A DNA stretch of 33,441 nt from Bacteroidia bacterium (lineage in GTDB: Bacteria > Bacteroidota > Bacteroidia > DATLTG01), in contig JBDTAC010000054.1 of the NCBI GenBank assembly GCA_039924845.1, forward strand, positions 105,308 to 138,748. Reading direction: 5' to 3'. This document shows, piece after piece, positions 1-8,750 of the stretch; within the stretch, counting starts at the first letter, position 1, and the number at the start of each line of letters is the position of its first letter. Both the position numbers and the translations under genes were made by a program. Below the pieces are notes generated by a model. The model was given only the letters and a program-made list of their open reading frames with translations. It did not search any database and had not been told where the DNA came from.

Positions 1-185
1 CTTGCCCGAAAGAAGCCATTTTTCTAACAGATAGAATTATTCCCAGCAATTATGAACGCGGAGGATTTGTTTTCGGAAAAGATATTTTGGTAGAACCTGT
101 TAATGATAGAGTGGATGTATCTCTCAGACAGACCGAGGAAGTAAGAGAATTTAAAAAGAATAAAAACTACGCACACAATATATAA
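1..185 (+). CDS. nuoI: NADH-quinone oxidoreductase subunit I, 3' end only
   Basis: Only the last 60 codons are present, read in frame from base 3; the 5' part lies outside the window. NuoI is the ferredoxin-like peripheral-arm subunit that carries iron-sulfur clusters N6a and N6b and passes electrons towards the quinone site. The fragment opens with CPKEAI, which fits the last cysteine and the proline of the second 4Fe-4S motif, followed by a charged tail ending KNYAHNI. The stop overlaps the nuoJ start (TAATG), which suggests translational coupling. The gene order I-J-K-L-M-N that follows settles the assignment. Confidence 0.9.
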   Translation, partial: CPKEAIFLTDRIIPSNYERGGFVFGKDILVEPVNDRVDVSLRQTEEVREFKKNKNYAHNI

Positions 186-682
186 TGACGACTTATCTAT
201 TTTATTTTTTAGCTTTTGTTTCTATCTTCTGTGCGTTGATGGTTATTTTTGCTAAAAATCCTGTTCACAGCGTACTCTATTTAGTACTTACTTTTTTCGC
301 GATAGCCGGACAATATGTTTTATTGAATGCACAGTTTTTGGCAGCGGTTCATATCATCGTTTATGCCGGAGCGATAATGGTACTTTTCCTTTTCGTAATT
401 ATGTTGTTGAATTTGAATAAAGAAACAGAACCGCACAAAAATATATGGATAAAATTAGCCGCAGTTATTTCGGGAGGAGCATTAATGGTTGTGTTGGTTG
501 CAACGCTAAAAGGCTCAGAAACCATTCAAGCAGCAAGTCAATTTAGACCGAATATCGGATTGGTAAAAAATTTAGGACAAGTATTATTTTCTCAATTTTT
601 ATTACCGTTTGAACTATCATCTATTTTATTTTTAGCAGCCATGGTGGGTGCAGTAATGTTGGGTAAAAAAGAAATCAATTAA
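185..682 (+). CDS. nuoJ: NADH-quinone oxidoreductase subunit J
   Basis: A 165-residue membrane protein of complex I, homologous to mitochondrial ND6, which contributes to the proton-translocating membrane arm next to the quinone cavity. Five hydrophobic segments are visible, roughly at residues 1-22, 28-50, 54-76, 90-110 and 140-162. The family-typical stretches NPVHSVLYLVLTF (about residues 25-37) and VYAGAIMVLFLFVIMLLN (about 59-76) are intact. The ATG overlaps the nuoI stop and the stop lies 3 nt before the nuoK ATG, so the gene sits in a tight operon. Length is normal for the family. Confidence 0.96.
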   Translation: MTTYLFYFLAFVSIFCALMVIFAKNPVHSVLYLVLTFFAIAGQYVLLNAQFLAAVHIIVYAGAIMVLFLFVIMLLNLNKETEPHKNIWIKLAAVISGGALMVVLVATLKGSETIQAASQFRPNIGLVKNLGQVLFSQFLLPFELSSILFLAAMVGAVMLGKKEIN

Positions 683-685
683 AAA

Positions 686-1003
686 ATGAGTGCGATACAA
701 ATTATTCCGTTGAACTTTTATATTTTACTCAGTGCCATTTTATTTTCAATTGGCGTGATGGGCGTGTTACTACGCAGAAATGCGATTATTATTTTTATGT
801 CTATTGAGTTGATGTTGAATGCGGTTAATTTATTGCTCGTTTCTTTTTCATCGTATCATTCAGATGGCGCAGGACAAGTTTTTGTATTTTTCATTATGGC
901 AGTGGCAGCGGCGGAAGTATCAGTAGGATTAGCGATTTTGGTGATGATTTACAGAAATACCAAAACAACAGACATTGATTTTTTGAATAAATTAAAAGGA
1001 TAA
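686..1003 (+). CDS. nuoK: NADH-quinone oxidoreductase subunit K
   Basis: A 105-residue subunit homologous to ND4L, with three transmembrane helices. Membrane glutamates that take part in proton translocation are present in [15 protein letters not shown] (about residues 38-52) and [12 protein letters not shown] (about 75-86). ND4L packs against NuoJ and NuoN. It starts 3 nt after nuoJ, and 30 nt separate it from nuoL. Length is usual for the family, nothing is missing, and the assignment is secure. Confidence 0.96.
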   Translation: MSAIQIIPLNFYILLSAILFSIGVMGVLLRRNAIIIFMSIELMLNAVNLLLVSFSSYHSDGAGQVFVFFIMAVAAAEVSVGLAILVMIYRNTKTTDIDFLNKLKG

Positions 1004-1033
1004 ATTAAGATTACGCGTTTTTAAGTACGAAGT

Positions 1034-2935
1034 ATGATAAATTTTGTTTGGCTGATTCCTGTTTTTCCTTTAATCGGCTTTTTGATTATCGGATTATTCG
1101 GAAAAAAATTTTCCAAAGGTGTTGTCGCTGTTATCGGCTGCACCACAATTTTAGCTGCATTTATTATCTCTGCAATATTATTTTTTCAACTGATCTCTGG
1201 CAGCATAACAGCCACAACCGTTCCTCTTTTTGATTGGATTAGTGCTGGAAGTTTTTCTGCACCCTTTTCCTTTCTGGTAGACCCGCTTTCTTCTATATTT
1301 TTATTGATTATTACTGGAGTCGGATTTTTAATTCATTTGTATTCGGTCGGTTACATGCACGATGACGAAGCGTTTTACCGATTTTTTTCCTACTTAAATT
1401 TATTTATCTTTTTTATGTTGTTGTTGGTGCTCGGCTCCAATTACTTAATTCTTTTTGTAGGTTGGGAAGGCGTGGGATTGTGTTCTTATTTATTAATTGG
1501 ATTTTGGTTTAAAAACAACGATTACAATAACGCTGCGAAAAAAGCTTTTGTGATGAATCGAATAGGAGATTTAGGTTTTCTTCTTGGAATTATTTTAATT
1601 TATATCACTTTCGGAAGCACTTCTTATTCAGGTATTTTTAGTCAGGCAAAATTTTTTACCGCCGGAAGACCTGTCCTCACAGCAATTACATTATTGCTTT
1701 TTGTAGGCGCGATGGGAAAAAGCGCTCAAATTCCATTGTATACCTGGCTACCCGATGCGATGGCAGGACCAACGCCTGTTTCTGCGTTAATCCATGCTGC
1801 TACCATGGTAACTGCAGGTATTTACATGATTGCACGGTCTAACATATTATACACATTGTCTCCGTTTACGATGAGTTTGGTTGCTATCATTGGTGTTGTT
1901 ACGGCTGTATTTGCAGCAAGTATCGCTTTGGTGCAAAACGATATCAAAAAGGTATTAGCCTATTCCACGGTGAGTCAATTGGGATACATGTTTTTAGGAT
2001 TGGGCGTAGGCGCATTTACTGGAGCGGTTTTCCATGTGATGACACATGCCTTTTTTAAGGCATTACTTTTCTTAGGCGCTGGAAGTGTTATTCATGCGAT
2101 GGGCGGAGAACAAGACATTCGTAAAATGGGAGGGTTGAAAAAACATTTGCCCATAACAGCAATTACATTTCTCATTGCCACATTGGCTATTTCAGGAATT
2201 CCACCATTTGCAGGCTTTTTCTCGAAAGATGAAATTTTAGCGCATGCATTCGGAAGCAATGTTTGGTATTGGGTGTTGGGTTTGGGTGGATCCTTGATGA
2301 CGGCATTTTATATGTTTCGATTGCTGTACCTCACGTTTTATGGAAAATTCAGAGGGACAGAAAAACAAGAACATCATTTGCATGAATCACCAAGTATAAT
2401 GACGATTCCTTTGATTGTTTTAGCAGTTTTATCTGTTGTCGGAGGATTTGTCGGAATTCCGGAATCATTGGGAGGAACACATATTCTGAATAAATTCCTT
2501 TCTCCTGTTTTTGCAGATTCAACACTTAAAACCTTACCAGATATACTATCAGCTGGTACAGAACAAATGTTGATGGGAATAACGGTCGTTTTATTGCTGG
2601 GAGTTATTTATTTTGCAAGACATAAATACATCGTTAAACAAGAAATTCCAGTAGCGGAGGGACAAAAAATAGGTTTTGTGCACAAACTTCTATACCATAA
2701 ATACTTTGTGGATGAATTGTATAACAACGTTATCACAAAACCGCTCGATGCTTTATCAGAACAATTTGATAAAACGTTTGAAAATCGCTTAATTGGTGGA
2801 ACCGTAAACGGAATTGGAAAATTAGTTGTCCGTCTAAGCGATTTATTTCGAAGATTACAAACAGGAAGTATTGGCTTTTATATTTTCGCGATGGTAATAA
2901 GTATAATTTGTATTTTATTTTACAAGGTTTTATGA
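1034..2935 (+). CDS. nuoL: NADH-quinone oxidoreductase subunit L
   Basis: A 633-residue antiporter-like subunit (ND5), the most distal proton channel of the complex I membrane arm, with its lateral helix at the C-terminal end. Signature segments are present: GWEGVGLCSYLLIGFW (about residues 143-158), LPDAMAGPTPVSALIHAAT (about 236-254) and the broken-helix region AYSTVSQLGYMFLGLG (about 310-325). The C-terminal 100 residues hold the amphipathic stretch and a last membrane anchor. The stop codon overlaps the nuoM ATG (ATGA at 2932-2935). Length is normal for the family. Confidence 0.97.
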   Translation: MINFVWLIPVFPLIGFLIIGLFGKKFSKGVVAVIGCTTILAAFIISAILFFQLISGSITATTVPLFDWISAGSFSAPFSFLVDPLSSIFLLIITGVGFLIHLYSVGYMHDDEAFYRFFSYLNLFIFFMLLLVLGSNYLILFVGWEGVGLCSYLLIGFWFKNNDYNNAAKKAFVMNRIGDLGFLLGIILIYITFGSTSYSGIFSQAKFFTAGRPVLTAITLLLFVGAMGKSAQIPLYTWLPDAMAGPTPVSALIHAATMVTAGIYMIARSNILYTLSPFTMSLVAIIGVVTAVFAASIALVQNDIKKVLAYSTVSQLGYMFLGLGVGAFTGAVFHVMTHAFFKALLFLGAGSVIHAMGGEQDIRKMGGLKKHLPITAITFLIATLAISGIPPFAGFFSKDEILAHAFGSNVWYWVLGLGGSLMTAFYMFRLLYLTFYGKFRGTEKQEHHLHESPSIMTIPLIVLAVLSVVGGFVGIPESLGGTHILNKFLSPVFADSTLKTLPDILSAGTEQMLMGITVVLLLGVIYFARHKYIVKQEIPVAEGQKIGFVHKLLYHKYFVDELYNNVITKPLDALSEQFDKTFENRLIGGTVNGIGKLVVRLSDLFRRLQTGSIGFYIFAMVISIICILFYKVL

Positions 2936-4395
2936 TAACGGGCATTCTCATTTTATTTCCATTGTTGTCAGCTCTTTTACTTTTGATGGTAAAAAAAGAG
3001 CAAGCTAAAACCATTGCTCTTACTGCCACGTTAATTGAATTTGCCCTTTCATTGATAGCTGTTTTTCAATTTCAATACAATGCAAGCACTCAGTTTTTGA
3101 TTGATGTTCCTTGGATTGCATCGCTTGGTATTCATTTTAAAGTGGGCATGGACGGCATCAGTTTATTATTAGTGATGTTAACTACGTTTTTAATTCCGCT
3201 AATTATTCTTTCTTCCTTTAGCTCAAAATACGAAAAGCCCAATGCTTTTTACGCGCTTATTTTATTGATGCAAATGGCTTTGATTGGCGTTTTTACTTCT
3301 TTGGATGGATTTTTATTTTATGTTTTTTGGGAATTGGCACTTATTCCAATTTATTTTATTTGCTTGCGCTGGGGCGGAAAAAACAGAGAAAAAATTACAC
3401 TTAAATTTTTTATTTACACCTTGGCAGGAAGCTTATTAATGCTGCTTTCGCTGATTTATTTGTATTTACATACTGCCGGAAATCATTCGTTTGATATACA
3501 GGCGATTTATGCTGCAGGAGCTTCTTTAGATTTGCGTGCGCAAGAATTTGTTTTCTGGGGAATATTCATCGCATTTGCTGTTAAAATGCCCGTTTTTCCA
3601 TTTCATTCTTGGCAACCAGATACCTATACTAATGCGCCAACAGCAGGAACAATGCTACTTGCTGGAGTGATGTTGAAAATGGGAACGTACGGATTGATTC
3701 GTTGGTTGCTTCCAGTTGTTCCGCAAGGGGTTGCTGCTTGTTCGCACCTCGCGATTATTTTAGCGGTTATCGGAATTATTTATGCGTCGTGTATCGCCAT
3801 TGTACAAAAAGATTTGAAACGCTTAATTGCCTATTCTTCTTTCGCACACGTTGGTATGATTGCCGCAGGTATTATGGCTTTTAACGTTCAAGGATTACAA
3901 GGCGGAATGATACAAATGATTAGCCACGGAATTAACGCGGTGGGATTATTTTTCATCGTAGATATTATTTTTATGCGCACTAAAACGCACGAAATAAAAT
4001 TGCTGGGTGGTATCCGATTAGCAGAACCGCAATTTGCAGCGATTTATTTGATTATATTATTAGGCGCGGTGGCATTGCCTTTAACCAATGGCTTTATTGG
4101 CGAATTTTTATTGATAAATGGATTATTCCAATACAATGCTTGGATAGCTGGATTTGCTGCCACCACCATTATTTTAGCTGCGGTATATATGTTCCGTTCC
4201 TATCAACATGTGATGTTGGGCGATCGCATTGCGCTCACCGAAAATTTTACACCTTTAACTTTGAATGAAAAAGCAGTATTAATTCCGATTGTAATTATGG
4301 TAATTGCCATCGGAGTATATCCGAAACCATTGCTTGATATTGCGGAACCGGCAGTGAAATTATTGGTTCAAAAATATGCAATCAGTCCGATTTAA
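2932..4395 (+). CDS. nuoM: NADH-quinone oxidoreductase subunit M
   Basis: An antiporter-like subunit of complex I (ND4), 487 residues from the ATG at 2932. That ATG overlaps the nuoL stop as ATGA. An in-frame TTG at 2908 lies inside nuoL and adds eight residues unlike a NuoM start, so I prefer 2932. Visible family segments are FWELALIPIYFICLRWGG (glutamate of the proton channel), the PFHSWQPDTYTNAPTAGT loop and AYSSFAHVGMIAAGI of the discontinuous helix. The next gene, nuoN, starts 18 nt downstream. Confidence 0.96.
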   Translation: MITGILILFPLLSALLLLMVKKEQAKTIALTATLIEFALSLIAVFQFQYNASTQFLIDVPWIASLGIHFKVGMDGISLLLVMLTTFLIPLIILSSFSSKYEKPNAFYALILLMQMALIGVFTSLDGFLFYVFWELALIPIYFICLRWGGKNREKITLKFFIYTLAGSLLMLLSLIYLYLHTAGNHSFDIQAIYAAGASLDLRAQEFVFWGIFIAFAVKMPVFPFHSWQPDTYTNAPTAGTMLLAGVMLKMGTYGLIRWLLPVVPQGVAACSHLAIILAVIGIIYASCIAIVQKDLKRLIAYSSFAHVGMIAAGIMAFNVQGLQGGMIQMISHGINAVGLFFIVDIIFMRTKTHEIKLLGGIRLAEPQFAAIYLIILLGAVALPLTNGFIGEFLLINGLFQYNAWIAGFAATTIILAAVYMFRSYQHVMLGDRIALTENFTPLTLNEKAVLIPIVIMVIAIGVYPKPLLDIAEPAVKLLVQKYAISPI

Positions 4396-4413
4396 AAGAA
4401 GAAATAGTAGCAA

Positions 4414-5796
4414 ATGAAAGCAGTAGAATTACTTTCTTTATTAGGTGTTATCGCATTATTAGTCGAAATATTTAATTTCAAAAAATTATTATTTCCGATT
4501 GTTATCCTTGGTTTAATTGGAACCATTGCCGTTGCTGTGAAAGATTGGAATACCAATATTCATTATTACAACGACATGTTGAATTTCGATAATTACGCCA
4601 TTGTGTTCACTGTTTTAATTGTGGTGATTGCGCTATTTTGGTTTGGCATATTCAATAATTATTTTGAGGAAAGAACCAATTTGACGGATCATTTTGCTTT
4701 GGCTTTATTCTCGATTCTTGGAGCCGTTATTATGGTTTCTTATTCCAATATGACGATGTTATTTTTAGGAATAGAAATTCTTTCATTACCGCTGTATGTG
4801 CTTGCGGGAAGTAGAAAAACATCCACAGCATCCAACGAAGCATCGTTCAAATATTTTTTAATGGGATCGTTTGCAACTGGATTTTTATTGTTCGGAATCG
4901 CTTTAATTTATGGCGTAACAATGTCATTTGATTTACCAACTATCGGAATGTTTGTAGCCAATCATATCAACAATTTACCTGGACTTTTTTACGTAGGAAT
5001 GTTAATGATGTTGGTCGGATTGGCATTTAAAGTATCTGCAGTTCCTTTTCATTTTTGGGTTCCAGATGTTTATGATGGCGCGCCGACTGCAATTACTACA
5101 TTTATGGCTACAATTGTAAAAACGGCAGGATTTGCCGCCTTTTTCAGATTATTTTACGAATGTTTTTCATTGCTAGGCGTAACATGGCACGATTTACTTT
5201 GGATAATGATTGCACTGACTATTATACTTGGGAACATCACTGCGATTTATCAAAAAAGCGTTAAACGAATGCTCGCTTATTCGAGCATTGCACATGCAGG
5301 ATATATGCTTTTGGCAATTTTGGCAATGAACAAAATATCGGCAGGAGCCATTTTATATTACGCCGCAGCGTACTCTATGGCAACGATTATTGCATTCGCT
5401 GCTTTGCAAATTGTTTCTGAAAAACAAAATTCAGAAAATTATGATGCGTTCGATGGTTTGAATAAAAAGAATCCGCTTTTAGCATTTGTGCTGGCTATTT
5501 CCATGCTTTCCTTATCGGGAATTCCGCCAATGTCGGGCTTTTTCGGAAAATATTATTTATTTACCGCTGCATTTACCAGCAATTACAAATGGATTACGTT
5601 GATTGCCATCAGCGGATCATTAATTAGTATTGGCTATTATTTCCGACTGATTATTGCCGCTTATTTCAAAAAATCAAGCGACGATACCGTTATCGGAATT
5701 AGTACTCTTCAAAAAATCATTCTAATTGCCGCAACGCTTGTTGTCTTGTTGCTTGGAATATTTCCGGATTTAATCATCCGCTTACCGCTACTCTAA
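4414..5796 (+). CDS. nuoN: NADH-quinone oxidoreductase subunit N
   Basis: A 460-residue antiporter-like subunit (ND2), the last complex I gene of the operon. Typical features are GIEILSLPLYVLAG (about residues 118-131), the loop FWVPDVYDGAPTAITTFMAT (about 215-234) and AYSSIAHAGYMLLAI (about 288-302) in the discontinuous helix. ISMLSLSGIPPMSGFFGKYY (about 370-389) matches the conserved late-helix motif shared by the antiporter subunits. It follows nuoM by 18 nt. A DedA-family gene follows after 16 nt and may be read from the same transcript, although it has no known part in the complex. Confidence 0.96.
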   Translation: MKAVELLSLLGVIALLVEIFNFKKLLFPIVILGLIGTIAVAVKDWNTNIHYYNDMLNFDNYAIVFTVLIVVIALFWFGIFNNYFEERTNLTDHFALALFSILGAVIMVSYSNMTMLFLGIEILSLPLYVLAGSRKTSTASNEASFKYFLMGSFATGFLLFGIALIYGVTMSFDLPTIGMFVANHINNLPGLFYVGMLMMLVGLAFKVSAVPFHFWVPDVYDGAPTAITTFMATIVKTAGFAAFFRLFYECFSLLGVTWHDLLWIMIALTIILGNITAIYQKSVKRMLAYSSIAHAGYMLLAILAMNKISAGAILYYAAAYSMATIIAFAALQIVSEKQNSENYDAFDGLNKKNPLLAFVLAISMLSLSGIPPMSGFFGKYYLFTAAFTSNYKWITLIAISGSLISIGYYFRLIIAAYFKKSSDDTVIGISTLQKIILIAATLVVLLLGIFPDLIIRLPLL

Positions 5797-5812
5797 AAAA
5801 TAGTTTTTCATT

Positions 5813-6427
5813 TTGTCTGAAGTTTGGGAATTTTTAAAGCAATTAACCAATCCAGAATCCATCATTAATTACGGTGGATTACTGCTTTTATTATTTGTTG
5901 TTTTCGCCGAAACAGGCTTGTTTATCGGCTTTTTTCTTCCCGGAGATTCACTTTTATTTACTTCCGGATTGTTGTGTGGAATGCACATTTTCAATACATC
6001 TATTTTCCTGTTGATTTTTACTTTATGCTTGGCTGCGATTATCGGAAACATGACTGGTTTTATTTTTGGATACAAAGCCGGAGAAGCACTTTTCAGTAAA
6101 AAAGATTCACTTATTTTTAAGCAAAAATATTTGCAAATGACGCGTGATTTTTATGCTCGCCACGGTGGAAAGACAATAATTATCGGTCGTTTTTTGCCCA
6201 TTGTACGCACTTTTGCGCCTATTTTAGCAGGAGCTATAAAAATCGATTTCAAAAAATTTTTTTTCTACAACGTTGTCGGTAGTGTGTTGTGGGTTTTTTC
6301 GCTTACGCTGACAGGGTATTTTTTGGGAATGAAATATCCGCACGCAAAAAACTATTTAGGAACCATCGTTATCGCAATGATTTTAGTTACCTCAATTCCC
6401 ATATTGAAAAAGGCATTCAAAAAATAA
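5813..6427 (+). CDS. DedA family (VTT domain) membrane protein
   Basis: A 204-residue integral membrane protein of the DedA/SNARE-associated (VTT) family. Bacterial members are implicated in lipid carrier recycling and proton-dependent membrane homeostasis. I see about five hydrophobic segments, the loop GLFIGFFLPGDSLLFTSG (about residues 34-51) and the conserved GRFLPIVRTFAPILAGA (about 124-140), which carries the key arginines. The start is TTG at 5813; an upstream in-frame stop in AAATAG and the lack of an early ATG support it. It lies 16 nt after nuoN, so it is probably co-transcribed. No substrate can be inferred from sequence. Confidence 0.9.
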   Translation: MSEVWEFLKQLTNPESIINYGGLLLLLFVVFAETGLFIGFFLPGDSLLFTSGLLCGMHIFNTSIFLLIFTLCLAAIIGNMTGFIFGYKAGEALFSKKDSLIFKQKYLQMTRDFYARHGGKTIIIGRFLPIVRTFAPILAGAIKIDFKKFFFYNVVGSVLWVFSLTLTGYFLGMKYPHAKNYLGTIVIAMILVTSIPILKKAFKK

Positions 6428-6538
6428 TTAGCATTGTGAGCTTTCCCAAAATTAGTACCGATTAAAAACAATGCGTAAACTTAAAGGTGGCGAAGCTATA
6501 AATGAGGGTTGATTAACAATATAAGAGGTAGCGTAGAA

Positions 6539-8575
6539 TTATTTCAGTAAGGAAACATGCCCCAAATACAAATGTCCATTTCCCTTAAAATCCTTTATTG
6601 AGATTTTCCAAGCATATACATCCTCCTGGGCAATGACTTTTCCTCCATTTGCTCTTCCATCCCAACCTTGGTAGAAGTTATTTGTATGGAAAATTAAATT
6701 TCCCCAACGGTCGAAAATACTTAAATCGTAGCTGTTCATATTCAGATAAGATCCTGTTGGTTGAAATACATCGTTTAGCCCATCTCCGTTAGGTGTAAAA
6801 GCATTTGGGACATAAAACGTGTAATCGCCTTCCACGTAAATAATTTGGGAGATGCTATCTGTGCAACCTTTGTTGTTACTTACAATTAAATTTACATTGT
6901 AATATCCAGTATCCGAGTAGGTGTATTGCGGATTTTGTAGAGAAGAACTTGAACTGGTAACATCACCAAAATTCCATTCCCATTGATCAACTCCTCCTGA
7001 GGAATGATCAGTAAAATAAACGGTAGGTTCAACAATGGTAGCTGGTTGAGGAGTCATCGAAAATGATGCTACTGGTTGCGGATAGACGGTTATCAGATTA
7101 GATGCAATCATCGAATTAGAACAACCCAAACTGTCTGTTGCAATCAACTTTACCGTATAGGTTCCTGCGTTTGGATAACAATAGCTGGCTGTTGCGACGC
7201 TGTTACTTGTTTTTCCATCTCCAAATAACCAATCTGCAGTCTGGCTTCTTGGAGTACTTAGATTCTTGAATTTTACACAGAGCGGATCGCAACCTTTTGT
7301 AGTATCAGCAGAAAAAGCGACCGTCGGTAAAGGATTTACGATTACGGTAGCTATAGCTGATCCAGTACTTCCACAAATTCCGGTGCCGCCGCTACTCACA
7401 ACCGTGTAAGTGGTTGTGAGTAGCGGGTTTGCTGTTACTGAACTTCCAGTAGTAGAGCTTAACCCTGCTGCTGGAGACCAAGTATAAGTGGCACCTCCTC
7501 CTGATACGGTTAATACACTATTTCCTCCAGTGCAAATACTACTGTTGGCAGGATTGACAGTTAAAATTAAAGGAGGAGAGGAGGGAAGTACATTTATATT
7601 TATTGTATCCGTTACAGTATAAGTAGTTCCATCGCAATTAATGAGTTTCATAACTGATGCGTAAGAAGTATTTGTTGTTGGGCAAACAGTTAAACTTGTT
7701 GTTGTTCCAATGGAAGCTGGAGAGCCAACTTTAAACCAATTAAATGAGTAGGAAGGTGGACCTGTGGGACTGAACCGCCAAGCTTCTGGAGTACCGTTTA
7801 CTGAAAAGGTAGTGTGGTTTCTGCCGGGAGGGCAAACAGCTACAGTAGCCGCGGCATTTTGAATGCCAATGGTGCCGAAGCCTCCATTCCATACAGCACA
7901 AGAAAAACTATTTTCAACATATACATCAATATAATTCGTGTTTTCATATAAAACACATTGAAAAGTTGAATTAGGCGCGCCTCCACAATCAAAGGATGTA
8001 GTACTGGTGTTATCAAACAAAGGTGTATTATTCCAGCTCACTACCATTGCTCTGCAGGGTGTTGTGCCATACATTTGAAACGTTACACTTTCTCCTGGGG
8101 CTGGTATCGCAGGATCAATATCTCGGAAAGGACAACTTATAGTATTACCTGGCATATCTGTTGTACTTGGAAGAGGTACTGTATTTTGCCAATTGTCGTA
8201 GCCACTTGCATTGGTTAAATCAAAAGATATTTGCCCATTAGCACCTATAACTACTTGATTATAGGAATTTCCAAAATAACAAAAATTAAATCCGAGATTT
8301 TCAACCGTACTCCAAACATCATCTGTTGAAACAAGTATCGCCGAGCCCGCTGTGTAAGAATATGGAGCATAAGGAATACTTGCCACCGAATAATTTGTTG
8401 TTTGGTTATTTGTAATTAAAGTAGCGTTTAATGTAATACAAGTTCCAGCGCAAATGGTCGTGTCGCTACCTGCATTTACGGAAGCGCAGGCAGGCGCACC
8501 TTGCCCAAAAATAAAGTTTGTAAAAAACAGGTTGAAAAATAGGATAAAGAAAAGAATTTGTATTTTAGGTTTCAT
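6539..8575 (-). CDS. Secreted PKD-repeat protein with type B T9SS sorting domain
   Basis: A 678-residue exported protein. The ATG at 8575 begins a clear signal peptide (MKPKIQILFFILFFNLFF, ending near FGQG). A further upstream in-frame start would add 42 residues without a sensible signal, so it is rejected. After a Cys-rich N-terminal half (about residues 20-330) come Ig-like or PKD-like segments. Two PKD domains (about 415-498 and 499-586) carry the WLFGDGKT and WEWNFGD motifs. The last ~92 residues, starting near VPNAFTPNGDGLNDVF, form the gliding-motility-associated C-terminal domain that directs type IX secretion (type B, anchored by the CTD). The likely role is a cell-surface adhesin or structural protein; no catalytic domain is visible. 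Confidence 0.88.
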   Translation of the reverse strand: MKPKIQILFFILFFNLFFTNFIFGQGAPACASVNAGSDTTICAGTCITLNATLITNNQTTNYSVASIPYAPYSYTAGSAILVSTDDVWSTVENLGFNFCYFGNSYNQVVIGANGQISFDLTNASGYDNWQNTVPLPSTTDMPGNTISCPFRDIDPAIPAPGESVTFQMYGTTPCRAMVVSWNNTPLFDNTSTTSFDCGGAPNSTFQCVLYENTNYIDVYVENSFSCAVWNGGFGTIGIQNAAATVAVCPPGRNHTTFSVNGTPEAWRFSPTGPPSYSFNWFKVGSPASIGTTTSLTVCPTTNTSYASVMKLINCDGTTYTVTDTININVLPSSPPLILTVNPANSSICTGGNSVLTVSGGGATYTWSPAAGLSSTTGSSVTANPLLTTTYTVVSSGGTGICGSTGSAIATVIVNPLPTVAFSADTTKGCDPLCVKFKNLSTPRSQTADWLFGDGKTSNSVATASYCYPNAGTYTVKLIATDSLGCSNSMIASNLITVYPQPVASFSMTPQPATIVEPTVYFTDHSSGGVDQWEWNFGDVTSSSSSLQNPQYTYSDTGYYNVNLIVSNNKGCTDSISQIIYVEGDYTFYVPNAFTPNGDGLNDVFQPTGSYLNMNSYDLSIFDRWGNLIFHTNNFYQGWDGRANGGKVIAQEDVYAWKISIKDFKGNGHLYLGHVSLLK
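7389..7426. repeat. Perfect 15-bp inverted repeat inside the PKD gene
   Basis: CCGCTACTCACAACC at 7389-7403 and its exact reverse complement at 7412-7426 are separated by 8 nt. It lies in the coding region for the Ig-like segment, encoding PLLTTTYTVVSSGG. A stem this long and G+C-rich is unusual for this sequence and would form a stable mRNA hairpin in the middle of the gene. Confidence 0.8.
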
Positions 8576-8673
8576 TGCCGCTATCTTAAAAAAAGCAATC
8601 ACAAAGTCGTAAAATGCTCTAAAAGTATAAAGGTAAATAAAATATTTTTTAAATACAATTCGTAGAAAAGGCA

Positions 8674-8745
8674 TTTGAAAAAATAATTTTTCGAAGCACA
8701 AAAAACGCTGCTATAAAAGCCTTTCAAAAAAATAATTTTTCGAAA
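8674..8745. repeat. Two copies of the dispersed AAAAATAATTTTTCGAA element
   Basis: Two near-palindromic copies (8674-8695 and 8722-8745), each with an A-run, TAA, a T-run and CGAA, lie just after the stop of the porin gene, which ends at 8751 on the minus strand. They could serve as its terminator. The same element recurs at other gene ends in the window. Confidence 0.65.
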
Positions 8746-8750
8746 TAAAA

